This document shows, piece by piece, positions 1 to 8,006 of a DNA stretch of 64,000 nucleotides; the first letter of the stretch is position 1; every line of letters starts with the position of its first letter. This DNA comes from Opitutus sp. GAS368 (GTDB lineage Bacteria; Verrucomicrobiota; Verrucomicrobiia; Opitutales; Opitutaceae): positions 124,001-188,000 of the forward strand of contig NZ_LT629735.1 of NCBI RefSeq assembly GCF_900104925.1. The letters are read 5' to 3'. A program made the translations under genes and the position numbers. Below the pieces are notes generated by a model. It saw only the letters and a program-made list of their open reading frames with translations. It had not been told where the DNA came from and searched no databases.

Positions 1-749
1 AGCTCCTCAGCGCCGAGGTCATCTCCTTCGACGCCGCCTCCTCCAGCACAACCAAGGGCGAAACCCTCCGCGACACCGCGCAGAACATCCAGGCGCTCAA
101 CGCCGACATGATCGTCCTCCGCCACTCGGCCAGCGGCTCGCCGCTCTACCTCAGCCGCGTCCTCGGCATCCCGGTCGTCAACGCCGGGGATGGCGCCCAC
201 GAGCACCCGACGCAGGCCCTGCTCGACGTCTTCACGATGCGCGAGAAGCTCGGCAACCTGAAGGGCCGCAAGGTGGTCATCCTCGGCGATATCCTCTTCA
301 GCCGCGTGGCGCGCTCGAACATCCACGCGCTCACCAAGCTCGGCGCCGACGTCACCATCGTCGGCCCGTCCACCCTCGTGCCGCACTGGTTCGAGTCCCT
401 CGGCGTGAAGGTTTCGCACAATCTCCGCTCCGCCCTGGCCGACGCCGACGTCGTGATGCTGCTCCGCATCCAACATGAGCGCCAGGCCGCCGGCCATTTC
501 CCGTCCGTCGGCGAATACACCAGCATGTTCGGCCTCAACAAGACCCGCGCCGAGTGGATCAAGCCCGACGCCATCATCATGCACCCGGGCCCGATCAACC
601 GCGGCGTCGAGATTGACAGCGATCTCGCCGACTCCCCGCGCAGCGTGATCCTGCAACAGGTGACCAATGGGATCGCCGTCCGCATGGCCGTCCTCTACCT
701 CTGCGCCGGCGGCCAGCCCGAACACGTCACGACTCCATTGAGTGATTGA
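1..749 (+). CDS. pyrB: Aspartate carbamoyltransferase catalytic chain, 5' truncated
   Basis: This enzyme joins carbamoyl phosphate and L-aspartate to give carbamoyl aspartate, the first committed step of pyrimidine synthesis. The reading frame is open from base 3, so the N-terminus (about 60-70 residues) lies outside the window. The visible part has the carbamoyl-phosphate loop (STTKGET), the RHSASG segment, [10 protein letters not shown] at the domain hinge, and [10 protein letters not shown] near the C-terminus. All are typical of PyrB. An ATG at 108 is internal and is not the start. The gene is followed on the same strand by pyrC, separated by a repeat-filled gap of 162 bp. No regulatory chain gene (pyrI) is seen. 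Confidence 0.95.
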   Translation, partial: LLSAEVISFDAASSSTTKGETLRDTAQNIQALNADMIVLRHSASGSPLYLSRVLGIPVVNAGDGAHEHPTQALLDVFTMREKLGNLKGRKVVILGDILFSRVARSNIHALTKLGADVTIVGPSTLVPHWFESLGVKVSHNLRSALADADVVMLLRIQHERQAAGHFPSVGEYTSMFGLNKTRAEWIKPDAIIMHPGPINRGVEIDSDLADSPRSVILQQVTNGIAVRMAVLYLCAGGQPEHVTTPLSD

Positions 750-772
750 ATCTCAACCAACCAAACTTTCTC

Positions 773-903
773 ACCACGGATTACACGGATAGAGTCCAAG
801 GCAGGGTTAACCACTAATGAACACTAAGACCTCACTAATTAGTGGCCCATTAGTGTGGATTAGTGGTGACCAACCATCCGTGTTAATCAGTGAAATCCGT
901 GGT
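773..903. repeat. Nested inverted repeat between pyrB and pyrC
   Basis: An outer pair of arms (773-790 and 876-903, built on ACCACGGATTACACGGAT) encloses an inner pair (810-827 and 850-867, built on ACCACTAATGAACACTAA). The inner pair encloses the palindrome CACTAATTAGTG. The element is AT-rich against a GC-rich background and would form one long nested hairpin in the pyrB-pyrC transcript. It could be a mobile miniature repeat or an intercistronic structure. The sequence cannot tell which. Confidence 0.75.
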
Positions 904-911
904 TAAATAAA

Positions 912-2198
912 ATGAGTCTACTCTGGATCAAACACGGCCGCGTCATCGATCCCGCCACCAAGCGGGACAAGGTCGGCGACGTTTTCATCGCCGACGGCAA
1001 GATCGCGGCCAGCCTCACCGCCGCGCAGAAGAAGTCCGCCAAGGTCATCGATGCCAAGGGCCTCGTCGTGTGCCCGGGCCTCGTGGACATCCACGTGCAT
1101 TTCCGCGAGCCGGGCCAGACGCACAAGGAGACCATCCTCACCGGTTCGCAGGCCGCGGCCGCCGGCGGGTTCACCACCGTCGTCTGCATGCCCAACACCT
1201 CGCCGGTCGCCGACAACGCCGGCACAATCGAGCTGATCAACAACGCCGCGCGCAAGGCCGCCGTCCATGTCTACCCGACCGGCTGCATCACCGTCGGCAT
1301 GAAGGGCCAGCAGCTCGCCCCGCATGGCTCGCTCAAGAAGGCCGGCGTCGTGGCCATCACCGACGACGGCCTGTGCGTCGAGAGCAACCAGCTCATGCGC
1401 AACGCGGTCGAATATGCCAAGATGTTCGACCTGCCCGTGCTCGACCACTGCCAGGACGAGTCCCTGACCAAGGGCGCCGTCATGAACGAGGGCACCGTCT
1501 CGACCCGCCTCGGCCTCAAGGGCTGGCCGCACGCCGCCGAGGACATCATCGTTGCGCGCAACATCATCCTCTCCGCCTACTCCGGCGCCCACATCCACAT
1601 GCAGCACATCAGCTCGGCCATGTCGGTCGGGCTCATGCGCCGTGCGAAGAAGGACGGCATCAACGTGACGGCCGAGGCCACGCCGCATCACATTGCGCTG
1701 ACCGAGGAAACGCTCGGCACCTACGACACCAACTTCAAGATGAACCCGCCGCTGCGCACCGAGCAGGATCGCAAGGCGATCATCGCCGGCCTGCGCGACG
1801 GCACACTCGATTGCATCGGCACCGACCACGCCCCGCACGCGCCGGACGAGAAGGACAAGGAATTCGATTTCGCCCCCAACGGCATCACCGGGCTCGAGAC
1901 CGCCCTGCCCGTGTGCCTCGACGTGCTCGTGCGGCAAAACAAGTTCAAGCTGCCCTTCGTCATCGACCTGATGACCCGCAAGGCCGCCAACCTCCTCAAG
2001 CTCCCCGCCGGCACGCTCGCGGAGGGCGCCCCGGCCGACGTCTGCATCTTCGATCCCAACGAGACCTGGCTCTACGACGCGAAACAGGGCTTCAGCAAGT
2101 CGCTCAACTCCCCCTGGTCCGGCCAGAAGCTGACCGGCCGCGTGAAGGCGACGGTCGTGTCCGGCCTAGTCGTCTTCCAGAACGGCAAGATGCTCTGA
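912..2198 (+). CDS. pyrC: Dihydroorotase, class I
   Basis: This zinc amidohydrolase cyclises carbamoyl aspartate to dihydroorotate, the step after PyrB. The 428-residue protein has the metal-binding HVHFREPG motif (His61, His63), Asp151 in the bridging position typical of type I enzymes, then His179, His232 and the catalytic GTDHAPH (Asp305). The length suits the stand-alone class I family. The start ATG lies just after the AT-rich repeat. It probably forms a pyrimidine operon with pyrB; pyrD lies 9 kb away on the other strand. The complete set of metal ligands suggests an active enzyme rather than the inactive DHOase-like partner found with some PyrB proteins. Confidence 0.95.
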   Translation: MSLLWIKHGRVIDPATKRDKVGDVFIADGKIAASLTAAQKKSAKVIDAKGLVVCPGLVDIHVHFREPGQTHKETILTGSQAAAAGGFTTVVCMPNTSPVADNAGTIELINNAARKAAVHVYPTGCITVGMKGQQLAPHGSLKKAGVVAITDDGLCVESNQLMRNAVEYAKMFDLPVLDHCQDESLTKGAVMNEGTVSTRLGLKGWPHAAEDIIVARNIILSAYSGAHIHMQHISSAMSVGLMRRAKKDGINVTAEATPHHIALTEETLGTYDTNFKMNPPLRTEQDRKAIIAGLRDGTLDCIGTDHAPHAPDEKDKEFDFAPNGITGLETALPVCLDVLVRQNKFKLPFVIDLMTRKAANLLKLPAGTLAEGAPADVCIFDPNETWLYDAKQGFSKSLNSPWSGQKLTGRVKATVVSGLVVFQNGKML

Positions 2199-2202
2199 GA
2201 TC

Positions 2203-2451
2203 ATGGCCCTCGAGCTCAGGCCCAACTGCGAATGCTGTGATCGCGACCTGCCGCCCGCGGCGGCGGCCTATATTTGCACCTTTGAGTGCACCTTCTGCCC
2301 GGACTGCGCCGGTAGGACGCTTGCCTTTGTCTGCCCGAATTGCGGCGGCGACTTGGTCCTGCGTCCCATCCGTCCCGCCGCCCAGCTCGCGAAGAACCCG
2401 CCCTCGGCCGTCCGCGTGCTCCGCGACCAGCGCTGCACGGCCAGGAGCTGA
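2203..2451 (+). CDS. DUF1272 small cysteine-rich protein
   Basis: An 82-residue protein starting MALELRPNCECCDRDLPP. It contains four pairs or near-pairs of cysteines (CECC, CTFCPDC, CPNC), which probably bind one or two zinc ions. The pattern LRPNCECCDRDLPPAA followed by FECTFC and CPNCGG is characteristic of the DUF1272 family. The function of that family is unknown. The start is four bases after the pyrC stop, so it is probably co-transcribed with pyrC. The C-terminal 25 residues are basic and lack the motif. Confidence 0.85.
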   Translation: MALELRPNCECCDRDLPPAAAAYICTFECTFCPDCAGRTLAFVCPNCGGDLVLRPIRPAAQLAKNPPSAVRVLRDQRCTARS

Positions 2452-2517
2452 CGCGTCAGCCGTCAGTGTTTCAGGTTGGTTTTTGCCGGGGAGCCCGCCA
2501 AGGATGACCCCGACTCC

Positions 2518-3435
2518 ATGCCCACCGAGCCCGCCCAGCTAGCCCTCGCCCTCTTCGAAGTCTGCCTGTTGCTGTCCGGCGCCGGGTTGGTGCTCTGGCT
2601 CGTTTTCAACCGCACCGCCCGCACCCGCTGGCTCGGCACCAACGCCCTGCCGGCCACGGCGACGAAGCTGCCGGATCTGATCCTCTGCGCGGGGCTGATC
2701 TTCCTGACCGGCTTCTCGTGCCAGGCCGTGGTGCAACTCTCCCTGGGGTCCGTTATCGCCCGGGCCCGGGATCACCAAGGCATCGCCCTCTTCGCCTACA
2801 GCGTGCCCAATTACGCCGGTGCCTTCCTGGCGTGGCGCTTCCTGTTTCCCTCGCTGCACCGCAGCTGGCGGGTTGAACCTGACGCGCCGACCCTCTTTCC
2901 CACGCTGCGCCGGAACTGGCTGGCCACGCCGGTGGTGGCAGCGGCGCCGGTGCCCGCGTTGCCCTGGTCCAAGGCCCTGCGTTATGCCGCCGGCACCCTG
3001 CTGGTCGCCCTGCCCCTGCTCAGCGGGATCAGCCTGGGCTGGAACTTCCTCGTCGAGAAAATGAACCTGTCGAACGTGCCGCAGGACGTCATCGCGATTT
3101 TCACCAGCACCCGGTCGCCCCTCGTCGTCACCGGGATGCTGCTCGTCGCCTGCGTGCTGGCACCCATCTACGAGGAGATGCTCTTTCGCGCCGGGCTCTA
3201 CCGCTTCTGCCGGCAAAAACTCGGCCGCGGCTGGGCGCTGGTGATCAGCGGCGTCTGCTTTGGCGCCCTGCACGGCAACTGGGCGGGCTTCGTGCCGCTG
3301 GCCATGCTGGGCATGGGCCTCGCGCTCGCCTACGAGGCCACCGGCTCGATCCGCGTGCCGATCATCGCCCACGGCCTGTTCAACCTGAACACCGTGCTCA
3401 TCCTGCTGTCGGGCCTGAAGGATCTCGCGACATGA
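2518..3435 (+). CDS. CPBP-family intramembrane metalloprotease
   Basis: A polytopic inner-membrane protein of about 305 residues with six to eight hydrophobic segments. It carries the three motifs of the CAAX protease/bacteriocin-processing (CPBP, Abi) family: EEMLFR (Glu219-Glu220), FGALHG (His252) and AHGLFNLN (His285, Asn289). These residues would form the intramembrane active site. Substrates of the bacterial members are mostly unknown. I chose the ATG at 2518; the frame stays open to a TTG at 2476, which would add 14 residues. It lies 67 bp after the DUF1272 gene. Confidence 0.85.
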   Translation: MPTEPAQLALALFEVCLLLSGAGLVLWLVFNRTARTRWLGTNALPATATKLPDLILCAGLIFLTGFSCQAVVQLSLGSVIARARDHQGIALFAYSVPNYAGAFLAWRFLFPSLHRSWRVEPDAPTLFPTLRRNWLATPVVAAAPVPALPWSKALRYAAGTLLVALPLLSGISLGWNFLVEKMNLSNVPQDVIAIFTSTRSPLVVTGMLLVACVLAPIYEEMLFRAGLYRFCRQKLGRGWALVISGVCFGALHGNWAGFVPLAMLGMGLALAYEATGSIRVPIIAHGLFNLNTVLILLSGLKDLAT

Positions 3436-3454
3436 CTCTTAAATCATACCCTCG

Positions 3455-3528
3455 ATGGAGTGCGTTGCCCTCAACGCGCTGGATCGAGGCGGCTTCGCCG
3501 CAACGCGTTGGGGACAACGCGTTCCACC
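3455..3528. repeat. REP/BIME-like multi-hairpin element upstream of thiL
   Basis: It begins with a TGGAG foot (3456-3460) and ends with GTTCCACC. Inside are the hairpins GCGTTG/CAACGC, GGCGGC/GCCGC and AACGCGTTG/CAACGCGTT. It belongs to the GGAG-type group seen again at 4734 and 21242. The thiL reading frame runs open through it, which creates a false upstream ATG at 3455. Confidence 0.7.
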
Positions 3529-3541
3529 TTCAAGCCGTCGC

Positions 3542-4495
3542 ATGAACCCGTTCACAAATAGCCGCGCCCAATCCGTCGCCGCCCGCGGCGAGCGGCGTCT
3601 GATCGCCGGCATCCGCTCGTGGCTGGGCCGGGCTTCGCCGGCCGCGCCGTTCGGCATCGGTGACGACTGTGCGGTCATTCCGCCGACCACGCATCACCAA
3701 CTGGTCACCACCGACCCGGTCATCTGGGGCCAGCATTTCGACGCCACCGTGCCGGCCCGCGCCGCCGGCGCCAAGCTCCTGAAGCGCAACCTGAGCGACA
3801 TTGCCGCCATGGGCGGCCGGCCGGTGGCGGCCGTCGTGTCGCTCGCGCTGGCACCGCAAACCAGCGTCCGCTGGCTCGAGGCATTCTACCGCGGCCTCGC
3901 GGCGTGCGCCCGGCAATATCGCGTCAAGATCGTCGGCGGCGATATCACCCAGGGGCCGGTGGGCTTCTTCGGTGCCTTCCTCACCCTGCACGGTGAATCC
4001 ACCGGCCGGCGGATCGTCACGCGCCGTGGCGCCCGGGCGGGCGACTCGATCTACGTCACCGGCGCGCTCGGAGGCAGCCTGCTGGGCCACCACTTCAAGT
4101 TCACGCCGCGGCTCGCCGAGGGCGCCTGGCTGGCCGGACGGACGGAGGTCCGCGCCATGATGGACGTGAGCGACGGCCTCGCAAAGGATCTCGCTGCGCT
4201 CACTCCCGCCGGGCTGGTGCCGGCGTTGGCCGCAGCCGCCATTCCGGTCAGCCCAGCGGCGCGCCGCCGCGCCAAAGCCACGAAGAAAAGCCCGCTCTTC
4301 CACGCGCTCGGCGACGGCGAGGATTACGAACTCTTGCTTGTTGTCCGGGCCAATGCCCCCCGGTTTGAGCGCGACTGGCGGAAGCGCTTCCCGCGGCTGA
4401 AGCTCACGCGCCTCGGCCGTTTCGCCCGGAAAAACCAACTGCCCGCCGGCTCGCTGCGCCTCGCGGACTATCACGGCTATGAACATCTGCGGTGA
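3542..4495 (+). CDS. thiL: Thiamine-monophosphate kinase
   Basis: It phosphorylates thiamine monophosphate with ATP to give the cofactor thiamine diphosphate, the last step of the pathway. The 317-residue protein has the AIR synthase-like fold signals: FGIGDDCAVIPP near the N-terminus, the NLSDIAAMGG segment, GGDITQG, MDVSDGLAKD, and GDGEDYELL near the C-terminus. The start chosen is the ATG at 3542. The frame also runs upstream to 3455, but that part lies in a palindromic repeat. The last 22 codons are duplicated downstream at 4662-4730. No other thiamine genes are nearby. Confidence 0.92.
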   Translation: MNPFTNSRAQSVAARGERRLIAGIRSWLGRASPAAPFGIGDDCAVIPPTTHHQLVTTDPVIWGQHFDATVPARAAGAKLLKRNLSDIAAMGGRPVAAVVSLALAPQTSVRWLEAFYRGLAACARQYRVKIVGGDITQGPVGFFGAFLTLHGESTGRRIVTRRGARAGDSIYVTGALGGSLLGHHFKFTPRLAEGAWLAGRTEVRAMMDVSDGLAKDLAALTPAGLVPALAAAAIPVSPAARRRAKATKKSPLFHALGDGEDYELLLVVRANAPRFERDWRKRFPRLKLTRLGRFARKNQLPAGSLRLADYHGYEHLR

Positions 4496-4661
4496 TCGCC
4501 CAAGACATTTTATGGCCACGAAGAGGCGCAAAAATGATTTTAGCCCGCGGCCGGGAATATTCCGTGCGCCTATAGGCGCCTTGAGAACCACGTCTGCCCT
4601 CGATTTCTTTGTGCCTTTTTGTGGCTAACCCGGCAGCCTTTTCTCCGCTTCATGATTTGTC
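4496..4661. repeat. Palindromic repeat with GCGCCTATAGGCGC core (copy 1)
   Basis: The 304-bp gap between thiL and tsaE holds no gene. Its first part is an inverted repeat: arms near 4513-4537 and 4608-4627 (GGCCACGAAGAGGCGCAAAA and its complement-like partner) flank the perfect palindrome GCGCCTATAGGCGC at 4566-4579. A second, inverted copy with the same core and the same flanking words (CTTGAG, GTCTGC) lies at 16669-16840. The remainder of the gap holds the thiL tail copy and a REP element. Confidence 0.7.
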
Positions 4662-4730
4662 CGAAAAAAACAATTGCCCGCCGGGGCGCTGCGCCTCGCG
4701 GACTATCTCGGCTATGAACACTTACGCTGA
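4662..4730 (+). pseudogene. Duplicated 3' end of thiL
   Basis: This segment matches the last 22 codons and stop codon of thiL (4427-4495) at 59 of 69 positions with no gap. Translated in the thiL frame it reads RKKQLPAGALRLADYLGYEHLR and then stop, against RKNQLPAGSLRLADYHGYEHLR in the gene. Most differences are synonymous or conservative, which suggests the copy came from a homologous thiL allele or was under coding selection for a time. It has no start codon of its own and no upstream gene body. It sits between two palindromic repeats. Confidence 0.85.
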
Positions 4731-4733
4731 ACC

Positions 4734-4788
4734 GGTGGAGCGCGGCCTCCGGACGCGCTCTCAACGCGCCCGGAGGTCGCGTTCCACC
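4734..4788. repeat. REP/BIME-like element upstream of tsaE
   Basis: The arms 4734-4757 and 4765-4788 are near-perfect inverted repeats with the feet GGTGGAG and GTTCCACC. The sequence family is the same as at 10863 and 38250 (shared CGGCCTCCGGACG core). It sits 12 bp before the tsaE start and may affect translation of that gene. Confidence 0.75.
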
Positions 4789-4799
4789 CCGATACAGCC

Positions 4800-5234
4800 A
4801 TGACGATTGTCGAAAGGCTCAAACAGGGCATCACGACCGAGTCGGCCGAGCAGACCCGCGTTCTCGCGGCGGAACTGGCCGCAGCGCTGCCGCCCGACAC
4901 CACGCTGGCGCTGCACGGCGACATGGGCGTGGGCAAGACGACCTTCGTGCAGGGCCTGGCCCAGGGCTTGGGCGTGCCGGAGCACGTGACGAGCCCGACT
5001 TTTGCGATCTACTCGGTTTACCAGGGCAAGGGCCGCAAGCTCGTCCACCTTGACGCCTACCGGCTGGAGAAGGAAGCGCAGCTCGAGGCGCTGCTGCTCG
5101 ATGAATTTCTGGTCAGCCCGTATGTGCTCGCCGTCGAGTGGCCGGAGAAAACCGGCGCGTGGCTGCCCAAGGATGCCTGGCATCTGACGCTGTCCATCGT
5201 CGACGGCGACAAACATCGGCTGGTCTTACTGTAG
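4800..5234 (+). CDS. tsaE: tRNA threonylcarbamoyladenosine biosynthesis ATPase TsaE
   Basis: TsaE is the ATPase that drives the TsaB-TsaD complex, which attaches threonylcarbamoyl to A37 of tRNAs reading ANN codons. The 144-residue protein has a Walker A loop GDMGVGKTT (residues 40-48), the family motif VTSPTFAI, LVHLDAYRLE with the Walker B-like acidic residues, and a VEWPEK segment. The length is normal. The ATG at 4800 follows a palindromic repeat; no strong ribosome binding site is visible. Confidence 0.93.
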   Translation: MTIVERLKQGITTESAEQTRVLAAELAAALPPDTTLALHGDMGVGKTTFVQGLAQGLGVPEHVTSPTFAIYSVYQGKGRKLVHLDAYRLEKEAQLEALLLDEFLVSPYVLAVEWPEKTGAWLPKDAWHLTLSIVDGDKHRLVLL

Positions 5235-5313
5235 CGGCGGTCTGTGACCGCCGATGACGGCGCTCATAGAGCGCCGCTACAGGCCGCGGTCCGGCGACTA
5301 GCGCCGACCCTAC
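5231..5313. repeat. REP/BIME-like element (GTAG type) after tsaE
   Basis: The feet TGTAG and CTACA (5230-5281) enclose two hairpins, CGGCGGTC-TGT-GACCGCCG and CGGCGCTC-ATAG-AGCGCCG. A further partial unit ending CCGACCCTAC follows up to about 5312. The gap lies between the convergent ends of tsaE and the next gene. Confidence 0.75.
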
Positions 5314-5318
5314 ACAAA

Positions 5319-5345
5319 GAAAAAGCCCGCTCCTGCGAGCGGGCT
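5319..5345 (-). terminator. Rho-independent terminator of the RGG-rich protein gene
   Basis: Read on the minus strand, a 9-bp GC stem AGCCCGCTC/GAGCGGGCT (5324-5332 with 5337-5345, loop of four) is followed by a T-run. It lies just after the stop codon of the gene that ends at 5353. Confidence 0.85.
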
Positions 5346-5352
5346 GGGAAGA

Positions 5353-7287
5353 TCAGGCTTGGGCCTCGGGCTTGGGCTCCTCGACGGGCGCCGCGGCGGC
5401 GGTTTCCGTTTCGGGGGCCGACTCGGCCGGCTCGCCAGCCGTAGGTCCAGCGGAGGCTGGAGCAGTCTCGGCCGGCTTCGCCTCGGCGACCGCGGGAGCA
5501 GGCGCGTCGGGGAAGTCTACCGGGTCGTGCTCGTCCTCGCCGGCCTCGGCCTTTTTGGCCTGCTGTGGCGCCATTGGCGGCGGGGCGAAGAGCTTGCCGT
5601 CGGAGAACTCGGTCACGTAACCCTCCATGACGAGCCAGCGGAGATCGTTGCTCATCTTGCGGAGCTTCTCGGCCTGCTCCGGCGCCAGCGCGGCGAACGG
5701 GGCCGGCGAGGGCGTGGCGCCCTCGACTGGAGCAGCCGCCGGGGCGGCCACCGGAATCTCGATGCTGAGGAAGTTCTTCGGCAGATCCTTCACGTGCACC
5801 ATCGGGTTCTTCTCGATGAAGTCGATGAGCGCGGAGATGGTCTCGGAGAACACCTGGCCCGGGACGCGGAAGCGGCGCTTGACGGCGCATACATAGGAGA
5901 CGCCGCGCGAACCCTTCTTGAAGATGGTGAAGCCCTCGCGGCGCAGGCGGCCGCGGAGTGCGTTGGCGGTGTCGAGCGGGAAGCGGCGCTGGCGCTCCAC
6001 GTGGCCCTCGAGGGCGCGGCGGATTTCGCCCGGCGGCAACTTCTCGATGAGCTTGCCGTGGAAACGGACGCTGTCGACGGCGCGCACAACCTTGTCGCGG
6101 GCGTTGGAGAGCAGGTGCAGACGGGCGTCCTCGATGTTGTCGAAGCTGATACCCGCCGGCGCGACCGGAGCCGCCTCGGCCGCGGGCTTGCCAGCCGCAG
6201 GCTCGGCGGAGGCTGGAGCCGGGGCTTCCGCCGCGAGAGTCTCGGGCGCAGTCTCGGCGGGAGCCGGAGCGGTGGGAGCGGCGGCAACTTCCATCGGCGG
6301 CGTGGTGGCGGTCTTGGCCACCGGCGGCTTCCAGGTGTAGCGCACGGCCTTCTTCATCTTCTCCAGCCAGGCGGCGGCGGTCTCGGGCTCCCGCACGGAG
6401 ACGATGCTCTCGCGGAAGCGCTCGAACGGCATGCGGCCGAGCTTGGCGGCGTGGTGCTGCTGGAGGATCTGCTGGTAGCGGTGATAGTTCGGCGGCCCGA
6501 GCAGTTCGCCCGTGATGCCACACTTGTTGATGATCGGGAAATTCCCCTTCGGGGCCTCGATCTCGACTTCCTGCATGTCGAAGAACGCGCCGAGGTTGTT
6601 GCCCAGCACGTGCTGGATGGCGGCGTCCTCGGTGTCGAACGGCAGGTGATCGGGCAGCGACATGAACACCGGGGCCGGCTTGGCGGGTGCGGCGCCCTCG
6701 GCCTGCTGCGGCCGGGCGCGCTGGACGACGATCACGAAACGATCGTTCTTCTCCAGCACGGCCTTGGTGATCTCGAACAGCTGGTAGGTGCGGCACGAGG
6801 CGCGCACGGCCTTCACCATCGCGGCGAAACCGGTGTCCTCGGGATAGCAGGTCGCCACGAAATACGGGCTGACATACGGGGCGCGGTCGAACTGGCCGCC
6901 GCCACCCTCGTGGCGCTCGCCGCCGCCGCGGAAATCGCGGCGCGGGCCGCCTGGGCCGCGGTCAAAGCGACCGCCGCGGTCGCCACCGGGTTGCTGACCC
7001 TCGCGGGCGGGAGCGCCCGGCGCCTGGCCGGGACCGCCCGGGCCGCCGGGGCCGGCCGGCTTGCGGAAGGCGCGGCGGTCGCGCGCGGGTGCGCCGTGCC
7101 CGCCCCCGCCGTCATCCCGGCGGGGAGGCCGGTCGCCGCGGTCGAAATCGCGTTCGCGACGTCCACCGGGGGATACCGGCTTCACCTCGGTCCATTGGGT
7201 GCCGAAGTTAAAGGTCTGCAACTGAGAGAGGTCGATTTTGTTCAACCCCTGCTCGTTGGGTTCGTTGGCAGGCTTGGAGTCGTCCAT
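5353..7287 (-). CDS. RGG-rich, Ala/Pro-rich protein of unknown function
   Basis: A 644-residue protein that I do not recognise. Residues about 42-125 are low-complexity and rich in Arg, Gly, Asp and Pro, with RGG/RGD-like repeats typical of disordered RNA-binding tails. A first ordered segment follows (PYVSPYFVATCYPED to VLEKNDRFVIVVQRARP, about 135-195), then another ordered block with NIINKCGITGELLG-like sequence. An Ala/Pro/Glu linker comes next. A basic ordered block (about 390-500) contains LRGRLRREGFTIFKKG and CAVKRRFRVPGQVF. The C-terminus is again Ala/Pro/Glu-rich. There is no signal peptide or membrane segment. It is a monocistronic gene with its own terminator. A role with RNA or ribosomes is only a guess from composition. 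Confidence 0.8.
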   Translation of the reverse strand: MDDSKPANEPNEQGLNKIDLSQLQTFNFGTQWTEVKPVSPGGRRERDFDRGDRPPRRDDGGGGHGAPARDRRAFRKPAGPGGPGGPGQAPGAPAREGQQPGGDRGGRFDRGPGGPRRDFRGGGERHEGGGGQFDRAPYVSPYFVATCYPEDTGFAAMVKAVRASCRTYQLFEITKAVLEKNDRFVIVVQRARPQQAEGAAPAKPAPVFMSLPDHLPFDTEDAAIQHVLGNNLGAFFDMQEVEIEAPKGNFPIINKCGITGELLGPPNYHRYQQILQQHHAAKLGRMPFERFRESIVSVREPETAAAWLEKMKKAVRYTWKPPVAKTATTPPMEVAAAPTAPAPAETAPETLAAEAPAPASAEPAAGKPAAEAAPVAPAGISFDNIEDARLHLLSNARDKVVRAVDSVRFHGKLIEKLPPGEIRRALEGHVERQRRFPLDTANALRGRLRREGFTIFKKGSRGVSYVCAVKRRFRVPGQVFSETISALIDFIEKNPMVHVKDLPKNFLSIEIPVAAPAAAPVEGATPSPAPFAALAPEQAEKLRKMSNDLRWLVMEGYVTEFSDGKLFAPPPMAPQQAKKAEAGEDEHDPVDFPDAPAPAVAEAKPAETAPASAGPTAGEPAESAPETETAAAAPVEEPKPEAQA

Positions 7288-7473
7288 GAAAGGGCGGAAA
7301 AACGGGCGTGGTTACCCGGTAAGTGTCGGAGGTGGGCTTGGTGTTCCGCTACGTCAGGTCGGGCGCGCGGTAAAGAGGCAGTTTGCCCCGAGAAGAAAGC
7401 ATGACGCAAGCGCATTTCGGGGCTTTACAAGCTTCGGGGGATTTACCTAAGTCACCGCTCCCATCGGTGGAAC

Positions 7474-7558
7474 GCTCGGGTGGTGGAATTGGTAGACACA
7501 CACGTTTGAGGTGCGTGTGCCGTAAGGCGTGCAGGTTCGAGTCCTGTCCCGAGCACCA
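7474..7558 (+). tRNA. tRNA-Leu (anticodon GAG)
   Basis: An 85-nt tRNA with an encoded CCA end. The acceptor stem GCTCGGG (7474-7480) pairs with CCCGAGC (7548-7554), and discriminator A is followed by CCA. The D-arm is TGGTGGAATTGGTAGACA. The anticodon stem CACGT/GCGTG holds the loop TTGAGGT, giving anticodon GAG, which reads CUC and CUU. The long variable arm GTGCCGTAAGGCGT is as expected of a class II leucine tRNA. The T-arm is GTTCGAGTC. Confidence 0.96.
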
Positions 7559-7638
7559 GCCTTCGCTCCTCTGGAGCTTCGGCTGGCTGGCCAGCTCCCG
7601 GAGAACGGAGAGACTGGCGCCGCGCGGCGGCGAAGGCT

Positions 7639-7670
7639 GCCGTCCGAAGCCTTGGCGTAGGACGGCTTTT
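7639..7670 (+). terminator. Hairpin with T-run after tRNA-Leu
   Basis: The stem GCCGTCC (7639-7645) pairs with GGACGGC (7660-7666) and is followed by TTTT. It could end tRNA transcription. The loop shares the words AGC-TTGGCG-AGG with repeats at 24179-24204 and 61992-62017, so it is also a member of a dispersed repeat family. Confidence 0.55.
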
Positions 7671-7686
7671 CACCCACACTGTCAGC

Positions 7687-7953
7687 ATGATCTACGTTTA
7701 CCTGCTGGAGAGCGTGCATCAGCGGCAGCAGCACTATGTCGGAGTGACCCACGACTTGAAGCAGCGTCTGCGCGATCACAATGAGGGTAAATCTCCGCAC
7801 ACCCGGAAGTTCAAACCCTGGCATCTGGTCGTTTATATCGGATTTGCTGACGAACAAACCGCCTGCTCATTCGAAAAATACCTCAAGAGCGGCTCGGGAA
7901 AGGCATTTCTAAAAAAACGCTTCCTGCCAACGAAGCCGTCGGAATCAGGCTGA
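7687..7953 (+). CDS. GIY-YIG nuclease-domain protein
   Basis: A small 88-residue protein made of a single GIY-YIG domain. It starts MIYVYLLES and has the paired motif HYVGVT, the conserved Arg in LKQRLRDHN, and the Glu in SFEKYLKSGSG. It resembles the UPF0213/YhbQ-type stand-alone domains, which may cut DNA. The biological role of such small members is unclear. It lies 128 bp after tRNA-Leu, separated from it by a hairpin. Confidence 0.85.
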   Translation: MIYVYLLESVHQRQQHYVGVTHDLKQRLRDHNEGKSPHTRKFKPWHLVVYIGFADEQTACSFEKYLKSGSGKAFLKKRFLPTKPSESG

Positions 7954-8006
7954 GCCTCACCCACCCAAGACACAGCTGGAGGGATGACATGCACCCCCGT
8001 CCGGCC

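Noticed and set aside
5359-7404. Long open frame of 681 codons on the plus strand
   Set aside because: It is the antisense shadow of the RGG-rich protein gene. High GC at the third codon position removes stops on the opposite strand. The product is a Gly/Arg/Leu-rich string without domains.
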